A DNA stretch of 40,000 nt from Neocallimastix lanati (nom. inval.) (GCA_016946835.1 JACVTC010000041.1:772501-812500), one strand, 5' to 3'. Counted from the first letter of the stretch, positions 1 through 12,467 are shown. Notes: generated by a model from the letters alone, not told the origin. Translations and numbers: made by a program.

Positions 1-260
1 ATAATAATAAATAATAATAATAATTAATAATTAATAATAAATAATAATAATAAATAATAATGTTAAATATTATTAAAAGGTAATTTTTATTTTATTTTTT
101 AATATATCTATTTTTAAAATTAATAAATTTTAATCATCAATATAAATATTAAATAAAGCTATAACTATATGTTTTTTTATTTTCATAAAATAAAAATTTA
201 TATTTAGTAATTATATAAATATTTAAATAAGATTCTATTGTTTAAGAAATAAGGTAATAT

Positions 261-361
261 AAAAGTCCTTAAATATTATACTGATATAAAATAAGGACTT
301 TTCAGTTAAATTATAATACTATAATATTAGTGCCTTTTAATTGAATTATAATACTATAATA
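261..361. repeat. 11-bp inverted repeat followed by an 18-bp direct repeat
   Basis: AAAAGTCCTTA (261-271) and TAAGGACTTTT (292-302) are perfect inverted arms around a 20-base spacer. They are followed directly by two identical copies of AATTATAATACTATAATA at 309-326 and 344-361, 35 bases apart. The GC-containing arms are unusual in this background. It could be a remnant of a small transposon end or an RNA hairpin; no gene is close enough to call it a terminator. Confidence 0.5.
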
Positions 362-1029
362 CCAAGAATTTTTAATTGATTTAATAAAAAAATAATTACC
401 GGTCATTCAATAATATTATGATAAATTTTAAATGGATGATATAATAATAATAATATAAATAATAATGATAATAAAAATAATAAAAATAATAATAAAAATA
501 ATAAATATAATAATAATAGAAATTATAATAATAATAATAATAAAAAGGAAAATCTAAAGTGATTTATTATTAATTATTATTAAATATTAATTATGATTAT
601 CATTTATTGATTTTATTATTTATTATTATAAGCATTATACTGATTTTTTTTTATTAATTATTATTATTATTATTAATTAATTAGTTATTAATGACTTTGG
701 ATTAATATAATCAATTTTTACTATGATCTATTATAAAAATATATAAATATAAATCTTCATATATTATTTTTATTATATATATATATTTTTTATCAATTCA
801 TTTTATTTATTTTATAGTACATTATTATTATTATTATTATTTTTTTTATTTTATTGGCTTAATTAACATTTAAAAAATAAAAATTTTTGTTAAATTTTTT
901 TTATATTTATATATTTTTTTATATTTTTTTATATTTTTTTTTTATATTTTATTTTATCTTTTTATTCTATTTCTATTTTTTAATTTTTATTTATTATTAT
1001 TATTGTTTTTTTTTTTTTTTTAAAATAAT

Positions 1030-1117
1030 TTAACCGTTGATGTTTAATAACAAAATATATTCAATTCAAAAATATATTGATTAAATTATTCATATATTAA
1101 AATATGAGAACGGTTAA
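1030..1117. repeat. 9-bp inverted repeat
   Basis: TTAACCGTT at 1030-1038 is matched by its reverse complement AACGGTTAA at 1109-1117, with 70 AT-rich bases between them. The arms carry most of the G and C bases for hundreds of bases around. This may be a small foldback element. No target-site duplication was recognised. Confidence 0.35.
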
Positions 1118-4100
1118 TATTATTCATATATTATTATGCTATTAATATAGTATTACATATTATATACTACATATTATATATTTTATTATTACTTCATAAA
1201 AATATTTAATATTTAAAATAAATGAATATATAAATAAATAACTAAAAGAGGAAACAATTAAATTTATTAATTAATTTTATACCTTTTGATTAAAATATAG
1301 TATTTATTTATTTATAATATTTAATATAATATATAATTTAATATATAATAAATATAGAATTTGAATTTCTCCATGTTACACAGGCTTTGTACATCAAAAA
1401 TAGAATTAGAAAAAAATTTAAACCAAAAAAATTTTTTGAAAAAAAATAAAAAATTAAAAAAAAAAAATTATTATAAAAAAGGAATATTGAAATTAAGATT
1501 AGAAATGTAATTGAAGTAATAAACTTTATTAAATAATAAAAATATTAATATATTTAATTCTATTATATTAAATTGAAAGAATACTTTTTTTATTAAATTA
1601 TAATATAATTAATTAGTTAATTAATTAATTATCGGTTTTTTTAATTTATATTTTAATTTATTTTTATTTAAAATAAAAAATTTTTTTAAATTTTTTCCAA
1701 ACTTTTAACTTTATTTTATTTTATTTTTTATATTTTTAATATGTTCCATTTTATCTGAATATTGATATATTTTTTTTTATATTTATTATATTTATTAGTT
1801 TATATTAAATAGATATTGTAAAAATAATTATCTAATTAAAAAATAATATTTCTTTGAATATATTTATTAAATTAACAAAACCATTTTTATTCTTTAACAG
1901 TAAAAAAGTACATAAATATATAAATGAAAAAATTACATCTAAGATAAAATAAATAACAATAATAAAATTAAATAATAAAATTTAATTAGATAATAATAAA
2001 ATAATTAAATAATAATAAAATATAATTAAGCAATTATTTATATATGCATTTATCTATAACAATAATAGTACTTTACATATATTTTTTTTATTTTTATTTT
2101 TTAAATTTAATTATCAAAATAAAAATTTTTATATTAATAGTATACTTATAATATATTTATATATATTATTATTTTATTTGCTATATTAGAATTAAATATA
2201 TTTTTAAATATATTTATATTAATTAATTCTAATCTAATATTAATTAATATTAATTTAATAATGAATAATTAATTATTAATAATTATTTTTTTTTTATTTT
2301 TTTTATTTAATTTTTTTTATGGTATAAAAGTTTATAACATATATTATATATTTAATATATAAGGATATAAATATTTATACGTATATACATATATATTTAT
2401 TTATATTATTTTTATATATTTATATTATTTTTTATTATTTTTTATTATTTTAATTTTTTTTTAACATTTTCTATATTTTTAGTTATATTTTTAAATTTTA
2501 TATTTAAACTCGTTATTTCTCCATTAATTTAAGCTTTTTATTGGTTTTTTTTTTTTCACCTATTATTATTTAAAAGTTTTTTAAAAAAATAATATTTATT
2601 CTTTTAATTTTAATTATTCATATCTAATTTTTTTGATGTGTTTATTTATTTATTTATTTATTTAAATATCTCATAAGTATCTAAGTATCTAATACCTAAT
2701 ACATAATTTATATCTTATTATTTATTAAACCTTTTTTTTTTTCTCAATAATAAAAGAAAAACAATTATAAATATTATTTAAAAATATTTATAATTGATTT
2801 GTTAGAAGAAAAAAAAAAAGTTCTTATAGAAGTAATAGTGTAATATAATACATATTTATTGCAAATTTGTATTTCATAATTTGATAGAAATTCTTATAAA
2901 TATACCTTTATTAAATTAAGAAATCTTAAAAAAATATATATATATTTATAATTACTTTATGATAATTAATACATTTATCAAAATCATAGAATAATATCTG
3001 TTTAAAAGTATAGGATATCCAATATTACAAAAAGAATTTTATATTATTATTATTATTTTTTTTTAATATAGATATAAAGCTAAAAAATTTTTTTTAAAGA
3101 AAAAATAATAATAATAATAAAAAAAAAAAAAAAACAAATATTTAATTCAGATATTTTAAGAATTAAGTATTACCGGGGTGTTTTTTTTTTTTAAAAGAAA
3201 GAAGAAAAGAAATTTTTATAAAAAAGTATTTTTTTTTTATAATTAACAAAAAAAAAAAAAAAAAAAAAAAGAAAAAATAAAAATAATAATTAGAATTACA
3301 ATAATTATTAAATAATTTATTATTCTTATTATTATAAGGAATGAATTTTTTTTTTTTTTTAAATATATTTATATTTATTATAATAGATTCTTTATTAAAT
3401 TATTAGTTTAATAAAGAATAGTTGTATATAATATAATTTATAAATAAAATTATAAAAAATAATAATAATAATAAGGAATATTATAGAATTTCTATTCTTC
3501 TTTTCTTTTTATCATAAGGAAAAAAAGAAAAATATTATTATAATATTGTAAATCACAATAATAATACTTTAAAAAAATAATAATTATTATTTATATTTTA
3601 GATAAAAATAATAATTTGTAAAATAAAATTAATATTTTATAGATAAAATAAAAAAAAAAAAAATAAAAAAAAAAATAATAAATAAAAAAAAAAAATAATA
3701 TTAAATAATATTTTATAGAAATAAAATAAAACAGAATAAAAGAGCATAAAACAAAATAACTAAATAATAAATAAAATAATATAATATAATAAAATAAAAA
3801 GAATTGTAAACTATTATTATATATAAGATAATTAAGAATATAATTATTACATATATAATATAAAAAACCAATTCAAGAAAAAAAAAAAAAAAAACTTATT
3901 TGGATATATATTATTTATAATTTTTATATGAATAATAAATATTATAAATAAAAACATATAACAGAAAATATATATATATATAATTTAACATAATTTTAAC
4001 ATAAAATAATCATAAATATTATCAATAAAAAATAAAACAAATAATAAAAACAAAAATAATAATAAAATTATCAAGCAAATATATTATTTTAAATAATAAT

Positions 4101-4318
4101 AAAAAAAAAAAAATAAATAAAATTATCAAATATATTATTTTAAATAATAAAAAATATAAATAAATAAATAATATAAATAAATTTCAATAAAAATAAGTAT
4201 CTATAAAAAATCATACTTATATATAACTTTTTAACATAATAAAATTATATATATATATATTTAAAAAATAAAATAAAATAAAATATCAATAAATATAAAA
4301 AAAAAAAAAAAAAAAAGT

Positions 4319-6175
4319 ATGGATCAATTCAGTTCTCAATTAGCAAATAGTTTGGAAAATGGTTATACCTTAGGTGTACCAGAATATTTAATTCAAATAT
4401 ACAAGGAACTTTCTTCTTGGTGTGAATTAATTCAATATAAGATTGATGTAGATATAAATACTCAGGATGATATTAGAAAACAAGTTCTTTCCAACAATTT
4501 ATTAAAACATATTCAAGGTTTATGGCAAGAAAATGTAAATGAATTCTATTCTATTAAAAGAGATGAAACTAGAGAACAACTTTCAAAAGCTTTCAATAAT
4601 AGAATAAACAACTGTCATTGTCAAATAATGATGGAAGAAGAGAACGATGTCATCTTAGAAAATCATCCATGTCAAGAGGTAGGTAAAATGCCAATAAATG
4701 AAGAATACTTCACAGATAATGATAATGATTCATTATCATCAGAAGAAAATAATTACTACTACCAAAAATATAATAATAATAATAATATATCAAATGAATC
4801 TATCATTGAAGGTGATCCATCCAAGATGGTAGTTTTCGTAAAATATAATACAGATTTAAATTCAAATAATAATAATAATAATAATGATACGAAGAATTAT
4901 ATTAATATTGATGATGAATATGAATTTGATTATGGTAATGACAAAGATAATTATAATTGGATTGATAATGATGAATATGATGACTATGATCTTCATCATT
5001 ATAATGAAGTCAATGTTACCAAGGTTAATATCATTCATTCAAATAATGAAGAAAAGGATGACATGATGAATGACTTTAGTAGTAATTCAAATGCTTATGA
5101 GTTCTATGAGGGATCAATGGCTCCTTCCTTACCAGATTGGTCTATTTCCTACAAAGAAGTTTCTCCAACCGAAGAAGCCACTTGTACTGCTAATTCTTAT
5201 TTATGGGAGAATAATAGTAATAGTTTTAATGAATATTATCATACAATTATAAAGGTGGATATGGATCAACATTTGAGTTATGCGGAAAAAATGATGAAAG
5301 AAACAATAATAGAAGAAGAAGAAGAAGAAGAAGAAGAAGAAGAAGAAGATAACAAAAATGAAAAAGAAAATAATAGTTTTACTGAACAGTATATAAGGGA
5401 AAATAAAAAATTAAATCATGATTCTCTTTATTCTCCTTATTTAAATGAGAATAGTTGTAGTAATGATAATCATGAAGATGAATTTAATAATACTTTAATA
5501 AATGAAATGACTTCCTTATCATTAAAGAATGATAATGAAATAAGTGCTAATGATAATAAAATCGAAGAAGAAAAAGAAGAAGAAAAAGAAAAAGAAAAAG
5601 AAAATATTAATGTTAATCATATCAAAAATGAAAAACATAGGTTATCTATTACTACTGATGAATCAGTAATTAATAGATTTTCAAGGAATGAAAATACAAA
5701 TGAAAATAATTGTAAAAATAATTTGGTTGGAGATGAAGCATCACCGCAGAACTGTTATAAGGTTAAGGAACATCTTTATCCAAGAACCGTTAAATCAAGA
5801 GATATTTATTATGATAATTATGGTGAAGATAGTCCATCAGCGGATAGTATTATTTCTCCTAATGAAGAATTATTACTTTCATTTACCTCTGAAGATGAAG
5901 AATATGAATATTCTTCAAGAAAGGTATTAATGACTCCACTATCTTCTAGTGCCTTATACTATACGGAAGAAGCTAATATATCAATTGATAATATTCAACA
6001 AAGTCATTGTGAGGAAGAAATGAGTAAGGAAGAAAATGAAAATGAAAAATTATCATTAAATGAAAATGAAGAATTACCTCTTATGGAAAGTATTATCGAT
6101 CAAGATCAAGAAAATAAAGAAAACTTTGTAAAATATTTATCTAATAGAAGAGATAGTGGTTTTAGTGAAAACTGA
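4319..6175 (+). CDS. acidic low-complexity orphan protein
   Basis: A single uninterrupted 618-residue frame starting at an ATG that follows a poly(A) run. I do not recognise a family. Residues 1 to about 100 are the most ordered part: mixed composition, predicted helical, with Trp, Cys and charged residues and no low complexity. The remainder is strongly acidic and rich in Asn, Asp, Glu and Ser, with a poly-Asn run near residues 185-190 and a pure Glu run around residues 332-346 (GAA repeat near 5310-5348). Several charged EKEKEKE-type stretches follow. There is no signal peptide and no convincing membrane segment, so it is probably intracellular and largely disordered. The C-terminus ends RRDSGFSEN. 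Codon use is AT-rich like the other host genes. The length of the open frame and the ordered N-terminus argue for a real gene; the function is unknown. Confidence 0.75.
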   Translation: MDQFSSQLANSLENGYTLGVPEYLIQIYKELSSWCELIQYKIDVDINTQDDIRKQVLSNNLLKHIQGLWQENVNEFYSIKRDETREQLSKAFNNRINNCHCQIMMEEENDVILENHPCQEVGKMPINEEYFTDNDNDSLSSEENNYYYQKYNNNNNISNESIIEGDPSKMVVFVKYNTDLNSNNNNNNNDTKNYINIDDEYEFDYGNDKDNYNWIDNDEYDDYDLHHYNEVNVTKVNIIHSNNEEKDDMMNDFSSNSNAYEFYEGSMAPSLPDWSISYKEVSPTEEATCTANSYLWENNSNSFNEYYHTIIKVDMDQHLSYAEKMMKETIIEEEEEEEEEEEEDNKNEKENNSFTEQYIRENKKLNHDSLYSPYLNENSCSNDNHEDEFNNTLINEMTSLSLKNDNEISANDNKIEEEKEEEKEKEKENINVNHIKNEKHRLSITTDESVINRFSRNENTNENNCKNNLVGDEASPQNCYKVKEHLYPRTVKSRDIYYDNYGEDSPSADSIISPNEELLLSFTSEDEEYEYSSRKVLMTPLSSSALYYTEEANISIDNIQQSHCEEEMSKEENENEKLSLNENEELPLMESIIDQDQENKENFVKYLSNRRDSGFSEN

Positions 6176-6686
6176 AATGATAGTAATGATGAAATATTAG
6201 TTTTTTTAATTAAAATTAAAATTAATTAAGAAAAAAAAAAAAAAAAAAAAAGGTTCTTATAAAATATGAAATAAAAAATAAAAAAAAAAAAAAAAAAAAT
6301 TAAAACAGAATAAAATTTTAGATACTTAATATCAATAAATGTTCAAAAAAAAAATATGAATAAAATATATTATTAAATATATATATTTATATTTAAAAAA
6401 AAAATAAAAATAAAGAAAAAAAAAAAAAAATAAAAATAAAGAAAAAAAAAAAAAAATAAAAATAAAAATAAAAAATAAAAGTATTATTATTATTTTAATT
6501 GTTTATGATATTTAATTTATAATTTTATTCATAATTTTTTTCTTAAATTAAAATGATTGATTGATTATTTGATATTAAATATAAATGTATAAAGTATTGA
6601 TATATAGAGTTGGGTGTGTTAAAATATATTTATATATATATAGTATTGGTATGTTTAAAATCTTTTTTATTTTTTATTTATTTATT

Positions 6687-6729
<43 letters not shown>

Positions 6730-8392
6730 TTTTAAAACGTTTGATTGATTGACTGTTATATATTAATATATATGTATATTGAAGTTTTTAAAATTGATAA
6801 TTTCTTTTTATTTTTATTTTTATTTTTTTCACTTTAATCATCTTTGATTATATAAATTAAATATTAAAAATTATTATTTAAAATTATAATTTCTATATTA
6901 TATTATATTAACATAATAGTAACAAAAATATTCTTGGAAAAATTATTTTAATAATATAACAGTATATATTTTATGCATTATAATAAATATTAAAATATAT
7001 ATATATAATAACTGAATAAACAATAACTGATTATTAAAATATATATATAATAACTGAATAAACAATAACTATATGAAAATATAAAAATATTTATTATTGT
7101 TTATTATTATTTAAAGGTTTTTGGGATAGTACTTTTTAAAATACGTTTATTTGTTTATTTTTTTTTTTAAAAAAACAATAAAAGAATTAAGAATTAAATA
7201 TGAAACTATTTAATTATATAACTAAAGAATAATCTTATTATATTCATAAATTTTATAACAAAATTAAAATAAAAACAAATCATTTAGGTAAATTATAATA
7301 TTTTAAAACATTTTTAAAATACAACATTGAAAAATTATAAATCTCTGAAAATGTAAAGATTTAGAAGAATTAAAAAGATATAATTTAATTGGTGTTGCAT
7401 TTCTCAATCATTCATTTCGAAAAATGTGGCTTAAAATATTTTTAAAAAATAAACATATAAATAAATAAATTAAATAAAATAAGTAAAATTTATTAAATAT
7501 TGATATTGATTTTAATAATATCAATATTATTTAGTTTTATTTTACTATTAAAATATTTTTAAAATAAAAAAACTATATAATACTAATATTAAGATAAAAT
7601 ATAAAAAAGAAATAATAATACATTTTTAACATATTTATTTTTTTTTTATTTAATATTTTTTATTTATTTATTTAATTTATTTATTCATATGTTTATTTAT
7701 AATAAATATTTTAAGCCATATTTTGAGAAATACACAATTGGGAAATGTACACCTCCCTTTATTTAATTATTTATTTATTGGAAAAAAAAATTAGATAATG
7801 TGGCAATTAATTAAAAATTTAAAGCCACATTACGAAATGATACATTAAATTTTTTTAATTTAATTTTTTTTCATTTAATTTTATATGAGTAATATCGGAT
7901 TATTTTCCGCTATAAAACAAAAAAAAAAAAAATAAAAAATTAAAAATTTGAAATTTTCCAGTAAATAAAATTTTTCCGAAAAGTTTTTTTTTATAAGTTT
8001 GAAATAAAATATATAAAAATATATGATTATTTACAAATTTTTTGGATGACATTATAAAATATAAAATTTTAAGTTAATGTAATTGATTTCTTTATCATAT
8101 AAAAAATAGTTTAATGCATTTTAATAATAAAATAAATTATTAAAGGATTGATAAATTTTACTTTTTTTTTTTTTATTTTTTTTTTATTTTATTTATTTAT
8201 TTATTTATTTATTTTCTTAAATATGTTCATTTTATTCAATATTTTATATATCATATTATTGGATTAATCAAAAAATATTTATAATTACTATAATTAATAA
8301 AATTGACAATATATTTTTATGTATAAATAAAATAATTTTTATATATAATAATATTTACATTTTATTATAATTGAATAAAAAGTTTTTAAATA
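6176..8392. other. gene-free region with foldback repeat
   Basis: No coding potential is seen. It contains poly(T)/poly(A) runs (a T run of about 36 at 6689-6724) and a direct repeat of an ATAACTGAATAAACAATAAC-type segment at about 7007-7068. The only organised structure is the inverted-repeat cluster at 7391-7840. Confidence 0.75.
7391..7840. mobile_element. MITE-like foldback element cluster
   Basis: The segment at 7421-7441 (AAAATGTGGCTTAAAATATT plus one base) is repeated in inverted orientation at 7704-7724 with one mismatch in 21. The similarity extends outward through an ATTTCTCAA motif on both sides (7400-7408 and 7724-7732 region). The same core occurs twice more as an inverted pair, AATGTGGC at 7797-7804 and GCCACATT at 7824-7831, the latter followed by ACGAAATGATAC, a variant of the TCATTTCGAAAA flank of the first copy. 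A perfect 12-bp inverted repeat (AATATTGATATT and AATATCAATATT) lies between them at about 7496-7530. The layout suggests a small non-autonomous inverted-repeat element, or nested copies of one. I could not identify target-site duplications. Confidence 0.4.
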
Positions 8393-10523
8393 ATGGATAA
8401 TGATATCATTGATGCTATTAAAAGTGGTGATCTTCAAAAAGTAAAATCGATTATAGATAATGCTAGTGAAAATAATATAAATTTAGACATAAATAGAAAA
8501 GATAATGATAATAGATACGCATTATTATATGCAATTGATAAAATCAACATTGAAATGGTTAATATAATTATAGATTATGCTAAAAAAAAAGGTATTGCAT
8601 TGACTATTAATGAAAAGGATAATGATGGAGACTATCCTTTTTTATGGGCTATTAATAAAAATAACTTGGAAATGCTTAAATTAATTATAAATTATGCTAA
8701 TGAAAATGACATAAAATTAAAAATTACTGAAAAAGATAACCAAGGATATGAACCATTTTCATCAGCTATTCAAATGAATAACCATAAAATGGTCAAATTA
8801 ATCTTAAATTATGCTAAGGAAAATAAAATTGATTTGCCTATTAATAATGAATTAGATAATGGAAAAAATCCCCTTTTAATTGCTATTTGGAATAATAATG
8901 TTAAAATAGTTAAATCAATTATTAAATATGCTATTAAAAATAATATAAATTTGGACATAAATAAAAAAGATAATGATGGTGGATACGCATTACTATATGC
9001 AATTGATAAAATCAACATTGAAATGGTTAATATAATTATAAATTATGCTAATGAAAAAGGTATTGCATTGACTATTAATGAAAAGGATAATGATGGAGAC
9101 TATCCTTTTTTATGGGCTATTGATAAAAATAACTTGGAAATGCTTGAATTAATTATAAATTACGCTAATGAAAATGACATAAAATTAAAAATTACTGAAA
9201 AAAATTACCGAGGATATGAACCATTTTCATCAGCTGTTCTTATGAATAACCATAAAATGGTCAAATTAATCTTAAATTATGCTAAGGAAAATAAAATTGA
9301 TTTGCCTATTAATAATGAATTAGATAATGGAAAAAATCCCCTTTTAATTGCTATTTGGAATAAAAATGTTAAAATAGTTAAATCAATTATTAAATACGCT
9401 AAAGAAAAAGATATCACTTTAGAGTTGAATAAAAAGGAAAATAAATGTGGATATTATCCATTTTTGTTAGCTACCCAAGGAGATTTAAAAATATTAAAAA
9501 TGATTATAGATTATGCTAATGAAAAAGGTATTACATTGACTATCAATGAACAAGATAAAAAAGACAAATTTTATCCACTTTTATATGCAATGATGTATAA
9601 AAATATTGATATGGTAAAATTAATTATAGATTATGCAACTGAAAAAAATATTGTATTAAATGTTTTACAGAAAGATAAAAGTTTTTCACTTAATCCATTT
9701 TTATTGTCTGTTATCATGAATTCTATTGAATTAGCCAATATAATTATAGGTTATGCAAATGATAATGGTATTTTATTGTGTATTAATGAAAAAGATGATA
9801 AAACTAAAAATAGCCCGCTCTTATGGGCTATTTTTCATAATAATTATAATATGGTTAAATTAATCATGGATTATTCGTATAAAAGTACTATTTTGAAAAT
9901 CAATGATGAAAATAAAAATGGATATAATTCATTTTTGCTTGCAACTAATAAAAATAATGAAGATATTATTAAAAAAATTATTGAATATGCCGAAGAAAAT
10001 AATCTTATTTTAGATATTAATAAAAAAGATAAAGGAAATGGAAATTATCCACTATTATTGGCTACATCAAGAAATAATATTGAAATAGTTAAAATGATTA
10101 TAGAATATGCCAAAAAACATGATATTATTCTAAATATTAATGATAAAGAAAATATGAATGATGAATATCCACTTTTATGGGCTATATCTTATGGAAATAC
10201 TGAATTAGTTAAAATGATTATAAATTATGCAAAATCTAAAGATATTGAATTAAATATTAAGGATAAAAGCAAGGATGAATTATATCCATTACTGTTGGCT
10301 ATGATTAAGAATAATACTGATATAGTGAAATCGCTTATAAATTATTCTAATGCAAAAAAAATTGACTTATATATCACTGAAAAAGATAATACCAAAATTT
10401 CCCTGATTACGCATAACAACACCAATGATGATGATGATGATGATAAAGATGATAATGAAAATGATGTTGATAATATAATATTTGAAGAAATAATTTCAAA
10501 ATTGAAAACCGAAAAAGAAAAAT
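8393..10523 (+). CDS. ankyrin-type repeat protein, long-repeat array (5' exon)
   Basis: The ATG at 8393 opens a frame with about 16 tandem repeats of about 39 residues with the pattern DNDGDYPFLWAI-x-KNNLEMLKLIINYAN-x-(N/D)I. This is an ankyrin helix-loop-helix unit with a lengthened hairpin (canonical ankyrin is 33). It begins MDNDIIDAIKSGDLQKVKSI, a typical capping half-repeat. The array is followed by an acidic poly-Asp/Asn stretch (residues about 675-695) and a charged helix ending KLKTEKEK. The open frame runs on to 10747 only by reading a TAA/ATA microsatellite as about 65 isoleucines. A donor at 10524 (AAT|GTATTT) ends the exon in phase 1, just before that repeat, and an acceptor at 11055 restores the frame to the next ankyrin exon. 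I therefore place the exon end at 10523. Role: a protein-interaction scaffold, cytosolic (no signal peptide). The partner is unknown. Confidence 0.8.
8471..9406 (+). repeat. 468-bp tandem duplication inside the ankyrin array
   Basis: Bases from about 8471 to 8938 are repeated from about 8939 to 9406 at an exact offset of 468 bases, which is four 39-residue repeats. The two copies are nearly identical: for example the GATACGC heptamer lies at 8514 and 8982, and long runs match over the YALLYAI, YPFLWAI and EPFSSA units. The array therefore grew recently by in-frame block duplication. Confidence 0.85.
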
Positions 10524-10548
10524 GTATTTCCATTTTTCTTTATTGTTT

Positions 10549-10827
<279 letters not shown>

Positions 10828-10876
10828 TTTAATTATATTTATTATAATTCATATTATCATTTAATAAATTATATAG

Positions 10877-10906
10877 ATGAAAGTTATGAAGAAAAAAAGA
10901 ACCAAG
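10877..10906 (+). other. possible 30-nt microexon of the ankyrin gene
   Basis: Between the microsatellite and the next ankyrin exon there is an acceptor ATATAG (ending 10876) and a donor CCAAG|GTCAAG (10906/10907) enclosing 30 bases. In phase 1 these encode a charged helix-like peptide (ESYEEKKNQ), and the following acceptor at 11055 stays in frame. Skipping it also keeps the frame. The good splice signals and open phase make it plausible, but the short length makes chance likely too. Confidence 0.3.
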
Positions 10907-11055
10907 GTCAAGCATGCAATTCCATTTTAATTGAGAACATAAGTTGTATATATTTAATAATATTGTTTTTCTTAAAATTATTATATTTCAGTCATTATTA
11001 TATATATAATATTTTTATATGAAAATTATTATAAATTTTTTTTTTTTTTTTAAAG

Positions 11056-11748
11056 ATAATGTTCTAGAAAGAATAAATGGCATTATAACTTTAATCGATG
11101 CATGTTATTCTGAAAATGAAGAACAAATTAAAGAAATAGTTAAGATAAAGGTAGATTTCAATGTGATAGAGGGAGGTGGTGATACACCTTTAATAATTTC
11201 ATGCAAAAAAGGAAATTTAAATATAGTAAAACTTTTAGTTGATAATGGAGCCGACATAAATAAGAAAAATAAATATGGTGATACACCTTTAACCATATCA
11301 TGCGAAAAAGGAAATTTCGATATAATAAAATATTTAGTAGAGAAAGGGGCAGATATAAATTTATTTAATTCAACTGGTACTTCACCACTAAACATTTTAT
11401 GCAGAAAAAGTTCAGAAAATTCATTAAAAATTATGGATTATTTAATAACTAAAAATGAATCATGTATAGATAAGATTGATAAAAATTACAATACACCCTT
11501 ATTAATGTCATGTTATTTTAATAATAAAAAAATGATAAAATATTTAATTAGATATTCCAATATAAATATACAAAATAATTATCAAGACTCATCCTTAATA
11601 ATTTCTTGTTATTTTGATAATAGTACAATTGTAGGTTATTTAATTGAAAAAAATGCCAATGAATATTTAAAAAATATTTATGGTGATATATGTTTTTCTA
11701 TTGCAAAAAAGCTTAAAAATGAGAATTCTTTAAAAAAGCTTGAAGAAA
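11056..11748 (+). CDS. ankyrin repeat exon, canonical 33-residue repeats
   Basis: This block encodes about six ankyrin repeats of near-canonical length, with the classical GDTPLIISCKKGNLNIVKLL-VDNGADIN pattern, unlike the 39-residue units upstream. The frame can be read from an ATG at 11019, but its first residues are KIIINFFFFF from a T-run, which is a polypyrimidine tract. The acceptor AAAG at 11052-11055 is a better start of coding and is in phase with the donor at 10524. At the 3' side the frame stops at 11777, but a donor GTAATT at 11749 (phase 1) can join to the exon at 11872 and on to the peptidase exon. So this is likely an internal exon. If it is instead a separate gene, it would be a 252-residue ankyrin protein. 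Conserved TPLI/S-C turns and AD-I-N loops are clear in repeats 2-4; the last two repeats are degenerate. Confidence 0.75.
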
Positions 11749-11871
11749 GTAATTTCTTCTTATATATATCATTATAGAATATTATAAAAATATTGATATA
11801 AATTATTTAAACATAATTAACAATTATTTAATAATGAAATAAAGAAATCAAAAATTTTAATTCTATCAGAG

Positions 11872-11952
11872 AAGAGTGTGCTAAATTAAATATTAATGAT
11901 AATGACGGTAGAGAAACCCTTAAAAGGAATGAAAATAGGGATAATGATAATG
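11872..11952 (+). CDS. exon A of the ankyrin-peptidase gene (copy 1)
   Basis: The open segment encodes KECAKLNINDNDGRETLKRN and a short Asn/Asp tail. It is bounded by an acceptor AG at 11870-11871 (alternative AG at 11873-11874, same phase) and a donor GG|GTAAAT at 11953. Its phase-1 entry fits the donor at 11749 of the preceding ankyrin exon (intron of 123 bases), and its phase-1 exit fits exon B or B'. The copy at about 12214-12290 (A') encodes a near-identical peptide, but I see no AG acceptor just before it, so A' may be skipped. Confidence 0.5.
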
Positions 11953-12056
11953 GTAAATAATATAAATTAACATATCAATTGTATAAATGCTTTAATGCTT
12001 TATTAACATATAAATAAATAATAACTAAAAATGCGTTTGTTATTTTTCCACTAAAG

Positions 12057-12129
12057 AAATACTAAGTGAGAGTGACTCTGAATCCAATATTTCTTTGACA
12101 GAAAGTGTAAATAGCAGTGAATTTGAAAG
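12057..12129 (+). CDS. exon B of the ankyrin-peptidase gene (copy 1)
   Basis: A 73-base block flanked by CACTAAAG| and |GTAAAG. With phase-1 entry it encodes EILSESDSESNISLTESVNS and SEFER, a Ser/Glu-rich linker, and leaves in phase 2. That phase fits exactly the peptidase exon that begins at 12586. It is the alternative to the duplicated B' at 12395-12467; joining B to B' directly would break the frame. Confidence 0.5.
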
Positions 12130-12394
12130 GTAAAGCATTATAAATTATATAAATAAATCTATATATATATATATATTTATTTATTTATCTATTTATTTAT
12201 TGCTTTATTGTTTGTGTACTAAATTAAACATTGATGAAAATGACGGTAGAGAAACCCTTAAAAGGAATGAAAATAGGGATAATGATAATGGTAAATAATA
12301 TAAATTAACATATCAATTGTATAAATGCTTTAATGCTTTATTAACATATAAATAAATAATAACTAAAAATGCGTTTGTTATTTTTCCACTAAAG

Positions 12395-12467
12395 AAATAC
12401 TAAGTAAGAGTGACTCTGAATCCAATATTTCTTTGACAAAAAGTGTAAATAGCAGTGAATTTGAAAG
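12395..12467 (+). CDS. exon B' (duplicate of exon B)
   Basis: A second copy of exon B with the same acceptor and donor sequences and the same phases. It differs by two Glu-to-Lys changes (SKSDSESNISLTKSV against SESDSESNISLTESV). Exon A can be joined to B or to B' with the frame intact, and either continues into 12586. Whether both are used cannot be judged from DNA alone. Confidence 0.45.

Larger units (their letters stand above)
1..4318. other. gene-free AT-rich region
   Basis: No open reading frame of protein-like composition is visible on either strand. The stretch is poly(A), poly(T), TAA and AT runs. Two short ordered features stand out and are listed separately: a hairpin with an adjacent direct repeat at 261-361, and a 9-bp inverted repeat (TTAACCGTT at 1030-1038, AACGGTTAA at 1109-1117). 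No promoter motif for the downstream gene can be told apart from the background. Confidence 0.8.

Noticed and set aside
6140-6175. DSG-type phosphodegron at the C-terminus of the acidic orphan
   Set aside because: The spacing of the second Ser does not fit the usual DSGxxS consensus.
11019-11055. ATG at 11019 as start of a separate ankyrin gene
   Set aside because: The first codons are a T-tract typical of a polypyrimidine stretch before an acceptor, and phase matching to the upstream exon is exact. Kept only as an alternative.
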